From an uncultured Gammaproteobacteria bacterium (GTDB taxonomy: Bacteria > Pseudomonadota > Gammaproteobacteria > Pseudomonadales > Pseudohongiellaceae): DNA of 63,693 bases. The notes below the pieces were generated by a model, which was not told where the DNA came from, did no database searches, and saw only the letters and a program-made list of their open reading frames with translations. Of this stretch, positions 44,002-53,687 are shown in pieces; the stretch's first letter is position 1, and each line of letters begins with the position of its first letter. Where the stretch lies: contig CAILUG010000059.1 of assembly GCA_903837345.1 (NCBI GenBank), positions 1 through 63,693 of the forward strand. The letters are read 5' to 3'. The translations under genes were made by a program, and so were the position numbers.

Positions 44002-44910
44002 TCAGCGGTGATACTGGCTGAAGAAGCTCCAGATCAATTCGTTGGCGTTGACGGCCTGGGTAGGCTGCGCTGCTTGTTTACGTGGTGCCGTTCCTCCTGG
44101 CCAGGCGTGGCCGTTGTGTTTCACCACATAACTCTGCACTGCTGACGAGTTGCGGCAATCGTCATAGCTGCGCAGATCAAAATTTTCCGTGCTGTTGGTG
44201 GTGTAGTGAGTACAGCCATTTACCCTGGCCCAGTATTCACTCTGGCTGACTATCGGCAACACAGGTTTGTCTGCAGCAGCCTGGCGTCCAAGTGGCCCGG
44301 ACAGTGCGGCAATTTTCAATTCCCCGCCTTGCGGCTTCACGGTCTCATCATCAGCGCCGTTGATGATGAGTGTAGGCAGCTTGAACTCGTGCACAGGTTC
44401 ATCGCCAAACAGGCTGGAAATCACCGGTGCAATCGCCGCCAGCTTGTCGTGCAGGGCGATGCCAAGCTTGTGCGTCATCATGCCGCCATTGGACAGGCCG
44501 GTGACATAAACCCGTGTCGGGTCGACTTTGCCGGAAGCGACCAGCTCATCAATCAGCATTGAAATGAAATGTACGTCATCGATCTTGCCGGTCATCGCAT
44601 AGGCACAGCAGTGGCCGGCATTCCAGGTCAGCAGTCTTTCGTTGAACAGTCTGTTGCTGCCATAGGGATAGGCTGTGACCAGTCCTTCCCGCTTTGCCAG
44701 TTCATCAAAGCCGGTCTGGCCGGCCATGTTGTCACCGCTGCCGCCGCCACCATGCAGCAGGATCACCAGCGGTGCCGGCTTGCCATGCGAGAAGTCATGC
44801 AGCAGATACAGGCGTGCATTGCCATCCACCTTGAGGGTTTGTAGTTCGGTGTTGGCAGCAGCTGCAAAAGTTGACAGCAACAGCAGCACACACAGACATG
44901 AAAATTTCAT
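44002..44910 (-). CDS. Secreted PHB-depolymerase-family esterase
   Basis: A 302-residue alpha/beta hydrolase with a signal peptide (residues 1-18). The oxyanion motif is LLHGGGGSGDNM, the nucleophile lies in GLSNGGMMTH, the Asp in INGADDETV and the His in HNGHAWPGG. It belongs to the LpqC/PHB-depolymerase esterase family, which also includes feruloyl and acetylxylan esterases, so the true substrate may be a polyester or a hemicellulose ester. An exported enzyme is consistent with the signal peptide. Confidence 0.85.
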   Translation of the reverse strand: MKFSCLCVLLLLSTFAAAANTELQTLKVDGNARLYLLHDFSHGKPAPLVILLHGGGGSGDNMAGQTGFDELAKREGLVTAYPYGSNRLFNERLLTWNAGHCCAYAMTGKIDDVHFISMLIDELVASGKVDPTRVYVTGLSNGGMMTHKLGIALHDKLAAIAPVISSLFGDEPVHEFKLPTLIINGADDETVKPQGGELKIAALSGPLGRQAAADKPVLPIVSQSEYWARVNGCTHYTTNSTENFDLRSYDDCRNSSAVQSYVVKHNGHAWPGGTAPRKQAAQPTQAVNANELIWSFFSQYHR

Positions 44911-45110
44911 GGGTTGGTTCCTGGTACCTCAGTGTCAGTTATAACGCAGCTCACACGGGCAAGTTTACAACCCGAAGCAGGGTGAAGCTTGAAAACAGCC
45001 AAAAATGCGATCCAAAACAGTGCAAGGCGCACCAGGTTTGGGAGAAAAAACACCTTCAGAATCAATCAAAAAGCGACGTAACCGGAAGTAGTGACCTTTG
45101 GAACATTTCC

Positions 45111-47357
45111 ATGAACATGTTCATCGGCAATACCCTTGCCGCAACCAAACAGACTGAACGCGAGCAGATGCTGGAAATGCTGCTGTCGGAACTCGACGGC
45201 ATCGTATACCGCTGCCGCCATGACGAACACTGGACCATGGAATTTGTCAGCGATGGCTGTTTCAAGCTGACGGGCTACTTGCCGGAAGAGCTGATCGGCA
45301 ACGCCAGACTTTCCTACGAAAGCATCACGCATCCGGAAGATCGTTTGATGGTGCGGCAGAAAATCACCCAGGCTTTGCAGACCAATGCTGCCTTCAGCAT
45401 CGAGTATCGGCTGTTGCATGCCGATGGCTCGGTGGTGTGGGTGTGGGAGCGCGGCTCCGGCCTGATGGTGGATCGGTTGGTGGATGAACCAGTAGTCCTG
45501 ATCCATGGTTTCATCCAGGATATCACCCAGCGTCATCTGCAGGAAAAAGCCCTGCGTGAGGCCGAGTTTCGCTACCGCAGCATTTTTGAAAATGCCAACG
45601 AGGGTATTTTCCAGACCACAGCTGATGGCCAATATCTGGAGGTGAATCCGGCACTGGCGGCGATTTATGGCTATGCCACGCCGGAGGAGTTGCGGTGGGC
45701 ACTGGTGGATATAGGCCAGCAACTGTATGTCGATCCCGACCGCCGCCACGAATTCACGGAACTGATGCAGCAGGACGGCATGGTCAACAACTTCGAGTCG
45801 CGGGTGTACACCAGGAACCGCACCATCATCTGGATTTCCGAAAATGCCCACAGCGTGCGCGACGCCGAAGGCAACATTCTCTACTACGAAGGTACAGTCG
45901 AGAACATTACCGCCCGCAAGGATTATGAGCAGCGCATTGCATTCCAGGCCACGCACGATGAGCTTACCGGCTTGCCCAACCGCGCGCTGCTGCTGGAGCG
46001 GATTGAAAGCTCCATCCTGCAGTCGGCCCGCCACAACAGCGGCTTCGCAGTGGTATTCATCGACATCGATCATTTCAAGGGCATCAATGACACGCTGGGC
46101 CATGCGGTCGGTGATGTGCTGATCAAGCTGGTTGCCGAGCGTCTGGTACTGGCGCTGCGCAATGTCGACACGGTGGCGCGTATTGGTGGCGATGAGTTCG
46201 TGCTGCTGCTGCAGGATGTACAACAGGGTTGCGAATTCATCACCTGCATCATTGATCGGGTGATGCAGGCCATCCGCACCCCCTGCACACTCGGCGGCCG
46301 GGAGTTCATGCTCAGTTGCAGCATGGGAATCTGTCTGCATCCGGTGGATGGCATGAATGCAGACACCTTGCTGAAGAACGCCGACATTGCGATGTACCAG
46401 GCCAAGGAGGCAGGACGCAACAACTACCAGTTCTTCACGCAGGAGTTCAATCGCATCGTGATGGAAAACCACGAGCTTGAGCAGCAGCTGCGCCAGGCCA
46501 TTCAAAACCGCAGTTTTGAAATGTACTACCAGCCCATCGTCGACGCGGCGAGCGGTGTGCTGGTGAAGGCAGAAGCGCTGTTGCGCTGGTCACGCGATGG
46601 CCAGCAGTTCGTGTCGCCGGCCCGTTTCATACCAGTGGCAGAAAATACCGGGCTGATCGAGCCTATCGGCGCCTGGGTGATGGATGCAGTCTGCAAACAG
46701 CTGGCCGCCTGGCAAGCCGGCAGCCTGGCCGGCATCCCGGTGTCGATCAATATCTCGCCACGCCAGTTCAATCACTCGGACCTGATTGGCACCATCCGGC
46801 AGGTGCTGGAGCGCTATGGTGTGGCTCCGGCATTGCTGGAACTGGAAATCACCGAAAATTGCCTGGTCAGGGACAAGAAGAAGTTTCTGGAAACGCTGGC
46901 CGGGCTGAAAGCGCTGGGACTCAAAGTGGCCATTGATGATTTCGGCAGCGGTTATTCCAATCTCGACAGCCTCCGATCAATGCACTTCGCATCGCTGAAA
47001 ATAGACCGTTCGTTTGTCACAGGAGTTGAAACCGAAAGCAACCAGCGCGCCATTTGCCGCGCACTGATTTCGATGGCACACAATCTCAGCCTGGCCGTGG
47101 TGGCAGAAGGCGTGGAAACGCGCGAGCAGGTGGACTTCCTGATCGAAAACAATTGCGACATGATCCAGGGCTATTACTTCAGCCGCCCGCTTGATGCCGG
47201 CAAGTTTGAGGAATTCTGTCGCGCCAACGCCCATTCCACATGCTCCCTGACCAGCGTGGAAGGGTGTGAGAGTCGTGCTTCCAGCGCTGCGATGGCCATG
47301 GGCGAGGCTGGTGCGTTGCCAATCGCCACCGCCAGATTGCGCAGCCAGCATTCATAA
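45111..47357 (+). CDS. PAS-PAS-GGDEF-EAL c-di-GMP turnover protein
   Basis: A 748-residue cytoplasmic protein: PAS (about 20-140, ending FIQDITQR), second PAS (about 150-270, ending TVENITARKDY), GGDEF with an intact ARIGGDEFVLLL, and EAL with an intact VKAEALLRW and DDFGSGYSNL. Both catalytic motifs are complete. ATG at 45111 is chosen because upstream residues are not PAS-like. The normal EAL end is near FSRPLDAGKFEEF; the frame then runs about 45 residues into queG on the other strand, giving a convergent overlap of 184 bp. Confidence 0.88.
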   Translation: MNMFIGNTLAATKQTEREQMLEMLLSELDGIVYRCRHDEHWTMEFVSDGCFKLTGYLPEELIGNARLSYESITHPEDRLMVRQKITQALQTNAAFSIEYRLLHADGSVVWVWERGSGLMVDRLVDEPVVLIHGFIQDITQRHLQEKALREAEFRYRSIFENANEGIFQTTADGQYLEVNPALAAIYGYATPEELRWALVDIGQQLYVDPDRRHEFTELMQQDGMVNNFESRVYTRNRTIIWISENAHSVRDAEGNILYYEGTVENITARKDYEQRIAFQATHDELTGLPNRALLLERIESSILQSARHNSGFAVVFIDIDHFKGINDTLGHAVGDVLIKLVAERLVLALRNVDTVARIGGDEFVLLLQDVQQGCEFITCIIDRVMQAIRTPCTLGGREFMLSCSMGICLHPVDGMNADTLLKNADIAMYQAKEAGRNNYQFFTQEFNRIVMENHELEQQLRQAIQNRSFEMYYQPIVDAASGVLVKAEALLRWSRDGQQFVSPARFIPVAENTGLIEPIGAWVMDAVCKQLAAWQAGSLAGIPVSINISPRQFNHSDLIGTIRQVLERYGVAPALLELEITENCLVRDKKKFLETLAGLKALGLKVAIDDFGSGYSNLDSLRSMHFASLKIDRSFVTGVETESNQRAICRALISMAHNLSLAVVAEGVETREQVDFLIENNCDMIQGYYFSRPLDAGKFEEFCRANAHSTCSLTSVEGCESRASSAAMAMGEAGALPIATARLRSQHS

Positions 47358-48259
47358 CCGATGCGGCGTATCGCCGAGCCTTCGGTATTGCGCAGGAATT
47401 CGTCTTCGCTCCAGTTGAACAGATCCAGCAGAGCCGCGCGATCCAGCTGATGGCGCGGCGTGAAATCACTTTCCCGGGTCGGTGACGAAAACTTGTTCCA
47501 CGGACAGCACAGCTGACAATCATCACAGCCGAATACGCGATTGCCTATCAGTGGGCGCAGATCGGGTGGAATGCTGCCGCGCAGCTCGATGGTCAGGTAG
47601 GAAATACAGCGGCGCGCATCCAGCAGGTTGGGACCGACAAAGGCCTGCGTCGGGCAAATATCCAGACAGGCTGTGCAGGTGCCGCAGTGGAATTCGGCTT
47701 TTGCATCCGGCTCCAGCGGCAAATCCGTAAACAGTTCACCCAGAAAAAACCAGGAACCGGCGCGCTTGTTGATCAGCATCGTATTCTTGCCGATCCAGCC
47801 AAGACCGGCTTTTTCGGCGAAGGCGCGCTCCAGCACCGGCGCGCTGTCGACAAAGGCGCGGTAGCCGAAGGTGCCCACTTCCTGTTCGATGCGCGCGGCC
47901 AGTTGCTGCAATCGCCGGCGTATGAGTTTGTGGTAGTCACGACCAAGCGCATAGCGCGACAAATAGGCCTGCTGCGGATTTTGCAGCACCTTGATGGTTT
48001 CCGTTGCGGCCGGCAGATAATCCATGCGCACCGAAATCACCCGCAAGGTGCCAGGTACCAGCTGCGCCGGTTCGCTGCGCAGCCCGGCATGCTTTTCCAT
48101 GTAGTTCATTTCGCCGTGGTATTGCTGCTCCAGCCACTTGCGCAGGTAAGCGGCATGTTCCTGCACATCCACATCAGCAATGCCCACTTCCTGAAAGCCA
48201 AGCTCACGGCCCCAGGTTTTTACCTGGCCGGTAAGGGTTTTGAAGTCAGGCAAAAGCAT
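47174..48259 (-). CDS. queG: Epoxyqueuosine reductase
   Basis: Cobalamin-dependent iron-sulfur enzyme that performs the last step of queuosine synthesis in tRNA. Two [4Fe-4S] motifs are visible: CGTCTACLDICP and CDDCQLCCPWN. The catalytic Asp region (RAFVDSAPVLER) and a C-terminal HEAT-like part are present. The length of 361 residues is normal. It overlaps the 3' end of the GGDEF-EAL gene by 184 bp. Start ATG at 48259. Confidence 0.94.
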   Translation of the reverse strand: MLLPDFKTLTGQVKTWGRELGFQEVGIADVDVQEHAAYLRKWLEQQYHGEMNYMEKHAGLRSEPAQLVPGTLRVISVRMDYLPAATETIKVLQNPQQAYLSRYALGRDYHKLIRRRLQQLAARIEQEVGTFGYRAFVDSAPVLERAFAEKAGLGWIGKNTMLINKRAGSWFFLGELFTDLPLEPDAKAEFHCGTCTACLDICPTQAFVGPNLLDARRCISYLTIELRGSIPPDLRPLIGNRVFGCDDCQLCCPWNKFSSPTRESDFTPRHQLDRAALLDLFNWSEDEFLRNTEGSAIRRIGYECWLRNLAVAIGNAPASPMAIAALEARLSHPSTLVREHVEWALARQNSSNLPASSGRLK

Positions 48260-48341
48260 GATGCAACCGCAACCTTGCAGCGAAGTGGTGGCGATTGTGA
48301 AGCAGGTTGCGGTGCGAAGCTACTGGGCAGCCGGATGTGGC

Positions 48342-48959
48342 TCACTCATCCATGTCTATCGTCACCACCTTGGTGACTCCGTTCTCGCCCGGGAAGTTGG
48401 TGAACAGTGCCGTGATCAGATAAGGCATGACCTCCGGCAACATGTTCTGCTGGCCCCGGCTCTGGACGCGTCCTTCGAACACATGCGGTTTGCCTTCGGT
48501 GTTTTTCACAATGATCATCGACAAATTGCGCAGGTAGTTGGGAGTGGTGACTATATCGCGCGGCCATTCATCATCCAGACCGAAGTAATAAGGATCGTAA
48601 TAGCGGCCATAATAAAAATGGTAATGCACAAAAGGCCGCATCGGGGGGTCCAGCCGCACTTCCGTCGGCCCCTGTGTCACCGAGTAGTCCACCTGGGCTA
48701 TCAGGGCGGTTTGGGCGGCGGGGTCATCGACGAAGGAATAACCCAGCTTGTCCAGCTTGGCACCGATCAGGCGCGCATAGTTGCGGAATTCCAGGCTCTG
48801 CGTTTTTGCCGCATCACGGGCTTCAACCCTTATCGTTTCGCCTTTGGGAAGGCTGCCTTCATGAAAGGTCACCATATCACTGCGCAGGATCGAGGTACAG
48901 CCTGGCAGCAATACAAACAACAACAGTAACATCAGCTCTGCAAAATAACGTTTGATCAT
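48342..48959 (-). CDS. DUF4136 lipoprotein
   Basis: A 205-residue lipoprotein with signal sequence MIKRYFAELMLLLLFVLLPG and the lipid-modified Cys in LPGCTS. The rest is a DUF4136-type domain with a Tyr-rich patch (HYHFYYGRYYDPYYFG). Family function is unknown. The ATG at 48959 has AGGAG eight bases before it; an in-frame start at 48992 is less likely. It lies between queG and glgC on the same strand. Confidence 0.82.
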   Translation of the reverse strand: MIKRYFAELMLLLLFVLLPGCTSILRSDMVTFHEGSLPKGETIRVEARDAAKTQSLEFRNYARLIGAKLDKLGYSFVDDPAAQTALIAQVDYSVTQGPTEVRLDPPMRPFVHYHFYYGRYYDPYYFGLDDEWPRDIVTTPNYLRNLSMIIVKNTEGKPHVFEGRVQSRGQQNMLPEVMPYLITALFTNFPGENGVTKVVTIDMDE

Positions 48960-48988
48960 GTGAATAACTCCTGTAGGCGAGGATGGAC

Positions 48989-50294
48989 TCACTCCTCAAA
49001 ATGAACCTGTTGCCCCATCATTTCTGCTGTCACCAGCACAACTCCGCCAGGACTTACATGGAATCGCTGGCTGTCCAGCACGGCGTTTTCGCCAATGGTG
49101 GTGTTGTCAGGAATGATGGTGCCACTGTTGATGATGGCGCGGTTGATCCGGCAGTTGCGCCCGATCACCACGCCATGCAGTATGACGGAATCGCGGATTT
49201 CCGAATGCGATTCCACTTTCACATCGTTGAACAGCAGTGAATGCTTGATATAGGCGCCTGAAACTATCGAGCCGCTTGAGATCATTGAATCCACGGCCAT
49301 GCCACGACGCTCATCATCGTCGAACACAAATTTGCAGGGCGGGCCCTGTTCCTGGTAGGTCCAGATCGGCCACTCGCGGTCGTAGAGATTGAGCTCCGGT
49401 GATACATCGACCAGTTCCATGTTGGCCTGCCAGTAGGCGTCAATGGTGCCGACATCGCGCCAGTAATCCATTCTGCCCCTGGCGAAACGGGTAGGCGAAT
49501 ACCCGTGACTGCCTGAGCAGCTTCGGAATGATGTCTTTGCCGAAGTCGTGGCTGGAAATATCTCCGAGCGCAGCATCTTGTTTCAACTGCTCAACCAGAA
49601 AGGCGGTATTGAAAACATAGATGCCCATGGACGCCATCGCCAGTTGTGCCTTGCCTGGGATCGGATCCGGGCAGGACGGTTTCTCGGCAAACGCGAGAAT
49701 TTCATTGTCAGGCCCTACCTGCATCACGCCAAAGGCGCTGGCGCTTGCGATGGGGATTTCGATGCAGGCAATGGTGAGGTCGGCGTTATTTTCCACATGC
49801 TGTGCCAACAACGGCCCATAATCCATCTTGTAGACATGGTCGGCGGCCAGTACCAGGATGTAGGCCGGGTGGTGATTGTTGATGATGTCGAGGTTTTGAT
49901 AGACCGCATCCGCAGTTCCTTTGTACCAGGAGCATTCAATCCGCTGCTGGGCCGGCAACAATTCGATGTATTCGTCGAACTCGCCGCGCAGGAAGCCCCA
50001 GCCTTTCTGGATATGACGAATCAGCGAATGGGCCTTGTACTGGGTCAGCACTCCGATGCGCCTGATCCCGGAGTTGATGCAGTTGGACAACGCGAAATCA
50101 ACGATGCGGAATTTTCCACCGAACGGCACGGCCGGTTTTGCATTCCATCTCGTCAGATCCAGCAAGCGCGTACCTTGGCCGCCGGCCAGGATCAATGCCA
50201 GGGTGCCTTTTGACAAGCGCGTGGCAAAGCGTGAGTTGTAAAGGGACGCACTCTGGCTGGCATTGGAATCAGCAGGTCCGGTCTGATAATCCAT
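48989..50294 (-). pseudogene. glgC: Glucose-1-phosphate adenylyltransferase with one frameshift
   Basis: Makes ADP-glucose for glycogen. The N-terminal part (from 50294) shows GGQGTRLLDLTRWNAKPAVPF, the activator/nucleotide loop KGTADAVYQN, LAADHVYKMDY and FAEKP. The C-terminal part, including WRDVGTIDAYW and the left-handed beta-helix, is in another frame. The two frames meet at an A run, 49485-49487: one base fewer would join AYPF to ARGRMDYWRDVG, as in intact family members. Together the parts give a normal length of about 434 residues. Either a recent inactivating indel or a sequencing error; no other glycogen gene lies nearby. Confidence 0.85.
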
Positions 50295-50321
50295 ACAGGT
50301 TTACTCCGGACTTGCTGTTGT

Positions 50322-50657
50322 TTACATGGAGGCCCGGATGCTTGCTGCTGATTCCGGTTGTGCCCTGATGGCGACCATGGGGTGAGGGACGTGTTCAGCC
50401 CACATCAGGCCGGTGAGCATATTGTTGAAATGCACAACAAGGGCTTTTATTTCCACGCTGCCGTTTGCCTCCATTTCATTGAAGCGCATCTTGACCGTCA
50501 CCAGGCTGTGCAATGCGAGGCTGGCGATTTTTCCTGAAATGGCCAGTCCGCCGGATCCAATGTCATGCACCGGATAGCTGCCCAGCACCACGCCTCTCTG
50601 GCTGAGGGTAACGAACAGGTTGCTAACGGGTTTGCGTGTTCCGATTCTGTGTTCCAT
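50322..50657 (-). CDS. PilZ-domain c-di-GMP-binding protein
   Basis: A 111-residue single PilZ domain. The c-di-GMP motifs RxxxR (RIGTRKP) at the N-terminus and D-x-G/S-x-GG (DIGSGGLAIS) about 27 residues later are present, so ligand binding is plausible. Effector of unknown target; the window also encodes several GGDEF and EAL proteins. It lies 27 bp upstream of the glgC start on the same strand, so it could be co-transcribed with glgC. ATG at 50657. Confidence 0.82.
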   Translation of the reverse strand: MEHRIGTRKPVSNLFVTLSQRGVVLGSYPVHDIGSGGLAISGKIASLALHSLVTVKMRFNEMEANGSVEIKALVVHFNNMLTGLMWAEHVPHPMVAIRAQPESAASIRASM

Positions 50658-50957
50658 GGCTTTGGTCTTCGCTGATAATGCGCAGTGATGAGGAAGCTGG
50701 AGGAGGGCATACTACGCCCGAACTTTGCTCCGATGTTGATCCTGGTCAACAAGAGGCATCGGACCGGTGCAGCTGTTAAGAAGCTGTTCATTTTAACGTC
50801 GCCGGAAGCGGGGCGTGACTTTGTGTGAGCAGCAGCGGTTACCGTGATGACATCACTTTGACGCTGGTTTTTGCCAAGTACCGACAAGGCAGTTTGTACA
50901 GGATCCGGTTTGTTACAAGGTAGAATCCCGGAAAATTGACAATTGAGAGGAGTTCCC
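50658..50957. other. Intergenic region without a gene
   Basis: Between the divergent PilZ and NTF2-like genes. I see no coding frame of convincing length. It should hold promoters for both. GAGAGGAGT just before 50958 is the ribosome binding site of the NTF2-like gene. I found no hairpin strong enough to name and no copy of the palindromic element. Confidence 0.5.
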
Positions 50958-51428
50958 ATGACAGAACAACGTCCCCCGTTCCCGCCCTTCAACGAAGCGA
51001 GTGCAAAACAAAAAGTGCGAGCTGCCGAAGACGGCTGGAACAACCGCAATCCTGAAAAGGTCGCACTCGCCTATACCATCGACAGCCACTGGCGCAACCG
51101 CGTGGAATTCCTGCAAGGTCGCTCTGCGATCGCCGACTTCCTCACACGTAAATGGAACCGGGAGCTCGACTACCGTCTGATCAAGGAACTGTGGGCCTTC
51201 ACCGATAACCGCATAGCTGTGCGGTTTGCCTACGAGTGGCATGACGACAGTGGCCAGTGGTATCGCTCTTACGGCAACGAAAACTGGGAGTTTGACGAGC
51301 ATGGCCTGATGAAGTTTCGCCGTGCCAGCATCAACGATATGCCAATCAGGGAAAGCGAACGCAAGTTCCACTGGCCGTTGGGACCGCGTCCGGCCGATCA
51401 TCCGGGCCTGGGCGAACTTGATCTATAG
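50958..51428 (+). CDS. NTF2-like protein, DUF1348 family
   Basis: A 156-residue cone-shaped alpha+beta (SnoaL/NTF2-like) protein; landmarks are [39 protein letters not shown] and [20 protein letters not shown], typical of DUF1348. No catalytic assignment is possible. Its Shine-Dalgarno sequence GAGAGGAG is strong. It converges with the AraC-Ada gene and overlaps it by six bases. Confidence 0.85.
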   Translation: MTEQRPPFPPFNEASAKQKVRAAEDGWNNRNPEKVALAYTIDSHWRNRVEFLQGRSAIADFLTRKWNRELDYRLIKELWAFTDNRIAVRFAYEWHDDSGQWYRSYGNENWEFDEHGLMKFRRASINDMPIRESERKFHWPLGPRPADHPGLGELDL

Positions 51429-52241
51429 ACGTTCCCACAGCTGGAGCGCCTGCTTGCGCACCAGTCCCCAGCGGTAACCGCCAAGAGCGCCGCTTTGCCG
51501 GATCACCCGGTGGCACGGAATCAGGAATGCTACCGGGTTGGCACCCACTGCGGTGCCGACGGCGCGGGAGGCGTTGGGCGATCCCAGTTGTGCAGCCAGT
51601 GCTCCGTAACTAACCGCAGTTCCCGCCGGAATGCGCAGCAGGGCGCGCCACACGGCCAATTGAAAGTTGGTGCCATTGACGTGCAGGGTGAAATTCCCGT
51701 CCCTGGGATGTCTGGATGAAAACAGCTGGTCGGAAAATTTGCGGGCAATGTCATCATCCCGGAAGAATTGCGCTGCCGGCCATTGCGAAGCCAGCCCAGC
51801 CAGCCCGGATTCAATGCCTTCATCTTCAACAAAAGTGGCACTACAGATGCCACGCGTTGTTTGCGCGACCAACAGCAGTCCGAACACACTCTCATGCACG
51901 CCGTAGTGAATTACCAGGCCTTTGCCTTTCTGCTTGTACTCTCCTGGCGTCACTGCTTCCAGCTGCACGAAGTGATCATGCAGACGGGAGGCGCTGCTCA
52001 GCCCAACGCGGCCGGCCGTGTCGAGCAGCGGGTGATTGTGGTCGAGCAGGTTCTTGCCGAGTTCCAGCGTCAGTACCTGCAGAAAGCGTTTGGGTGTGGT
52101 GCCGGCCCAGCGCGTGAACAGGCGCTGGAAATGGTACGGACTCAGATGCACATGCTTTGCAATGTCGGTCAATTGCGGCTGCGCAGTGACATTGGCCTGG
52201 ATATAGGCGATGGCGCTGGCGATACGGTCATAGTCGGACAT
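51423..52241 (-). CDS. AraC-type regulator fused to O6-methylguanine-DNA methyltransferase (Ada-like)
   Basis: N-terminal AraC helix-turn-helix pair (about 5-100: [28 protein letters not shown]) and a C-terminal alkyltransferase with the active site IPCHRV and preceding [16 protein letters not shown]. The Ada N-terminal phosphotriester domain with its four Cys is missing, as in many short Ada-like proteins. Repairs O6-alkylguanine by transferring the alkyl group to its own Cys; the HTH may let it control its own gene. ATG at 52241 is preferred; an upstream TTG/ATG pair at 52286/52283 is possible. Confidence 0.87.
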   Translation of the reverse strand: MSDYDRIASAIAYIQANVTAQPQLTDIAKHVHLSPYHFQRLFTRWAGTTPKRFLQVLTLELGKNLLDHNHPLLDTAGRVGLSSASRLHDHFVQLEAVTPGEYKQKGKGLVIHYGVHESVFGLLLVAQTTRGICSATFVEDEGIESGLAGLASQWPAAQFFRDDDIARKFSDQLFSSRHPRDGNFTLHVNGTNFQLAVWRALLRIPAGTAVSYGALAAQLGSPNASRAVGTAVGANPVAFLIPCHRVIRQSGALGGYRWGLVRKQALQLWERL

Positions 52242-52359
52242 TTGCTGTTGTCGTGGCTGGAGCCGGGTCAGGGAAAAAATCATCAATCAGGGCTGGCACT
52301 GAATTTACTCCGCTGTGGCCAGCACAGCGACCCGGATCTTGCTGTCTTTGCCGGGCGCA

Positions 52360-53682
52360 TCAGAAACTGTACTGCAAAGTCGCATCCACTGATCTGCGCG
52401 TGTACGAATTTTCACGTTTGAACTGGCTCCACGTGAGATAGAACACGAATGAGGTGCCCAGATTCTGCCGCCAATACACGCTGGTATTCTTGCTGTCGGT
52501 GGTAACCAGGTTTTCGGTTTCGGGGGCATCGCTGTAACTGCCGCCGATGCGGGTGGTGCCACTCATCTGCCAGTTGGCGCCAAGTCCCCAGGCGAATGTA
52601 TTGAGGCCATTCTGGTCGCGCACCACGCCGATGTTGGGCGTCAGCCAGACATCCGTGTGGGGCAGATAGTATTCGAGCCCGATCTGGGCACGTTTGGTGT
52701 CACCGTTGGCATAGGATGAATATTGCAAAAGGCCGGTCAGCAGCACAGTGCCTGCATCACCGGAGCCGTCAGTGATTGGTGTATTAGCCTGCACACGACC
52801 GAACCAGTGCGGCATGAAATGGTAATCCGGTGTCACCCCGACAGCTGCTTCCAGCGGCAAACGGCTTTTTTGCTGCAGTGCCAGGCCAGCTTCAACCATG
52901 GTGTCATTGGCACCGAAACGGTCATTGTGTTCTACCCGCAGATATTGCTGGTCGCCATCGGCCTGCAGATGGCGGTACTCGACAAAGCGGTCATGCCAGC
53001 TGTCCAGTCCGGGGATGTTGATGGTGCTGCGTGAATAGCCGGTGCTGATCTGGTGATGGGGCAGTGCATTGTATTGTTCAGGCCGCTGGCGGCTCTTTAC
53101 ATCAATGTGATCGGGGGCGATGCGCGCTGCGCGGTCAAGGTACAGTCTGGCTTTGTCACTTTGACCCTGCTGCATATAGCTGTCATAAAGCCCCAGCAGT
53201 GCATCGAGGTTGCCGGAATCCAGCGAGAGTGCCTGGTTGAAACGCTGCTGTGCCGCCACCGGGTGTTTCTGGTAGAAGGCGATACGTCCGGCCAGCGTAA
53301 GTGCTTCGGTGTTGTTCGGCTGTTTGGCCAGTACAGCTTCCACAGTCTCGCCTGCTTCCTGGTACACACCCTGGTATGACAGCACGGTGGCGCGCCCGAG
53401 CTGCAATTCGGTGTCATCCGGCTTGACCTTCAGTGCAGCGTTGAGCACCTCCATCGCATCGCCGTACTTTTGCTGGAATGCCAGTACCATTCCGAGGAGA
53501 TAGCTGGCTTCGGATTTGTCTTTGGCCAGGGTTTGCGCCTGCCTTAACAAAGGTTCGGCGGCGGGCATGTTGCACTGGTCACGCAGCTGCAAGGCTTGTT
53601 TGATCAAAGCCTCATAATCCTGCGCGAAGGCAGCAGGCGCCATCAACGCAAGCGAAAGCAATGTGATACTGAATTTGTTCAT
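52360..53682 (-). CDS. TPR protein with YaiO-like outer-membrane beta-barrel
   Basis: A signal peptide (MNKFSITLLSLALMAPAAFA), then about five TPR-like repeats (residues 22-200), then a C-terminal region of alternating beta strands ending in Phe (DATLQYSF), typical of outer-membrane barrels of the YaiO type. It could form the export channel for a polysaccharide, like the TPR-barrel exporters PgaA and BcsC. Five bases after the glycosyltransferase gene on the same strand. ATG at 53682 with AAGGG upstream. Confidence 0.82.
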   Translation of the reverse strand: MNKFSITLLSLALMAPAAFAQDYEALIKQALQLRDQCNMPAAEPLLRQAQTLAKDKSEASYLLGMVLAFQQKYGDAMEVLNAALKVKPDDTELQLGRATVLSYQGVYQEAGETVEAVLAKQPNNTEALTLAGRIAFYQKHPVAAQQRFNQALSLDSGNLDALLGLYDSYMQQGQSDKARLYLDRAARIAPDHIDVKSRQRPEQYNALPHHQISTGYSRSTINIPGLDSWHDRFVEYRHLQADGDQQYLRVEHNDRFGANDTMVEAGLALQQKSRLPLEAAVGVTPDYHFMPHWFGRVQANTPITDGSGDAGTVLLTGLLQYSSYANGDTKRAQIGLEYYLPHTDVWLTPNIGVVRDQNGLNTFAWGLGANWQMSGTTRIGGSYSDAPETENLVTTDSKNTSVYWRQNLGTSFVFYLTWSQFKRENSYTRRSVDATLQYSF

Positions 53683-53687
53683 TAGAA

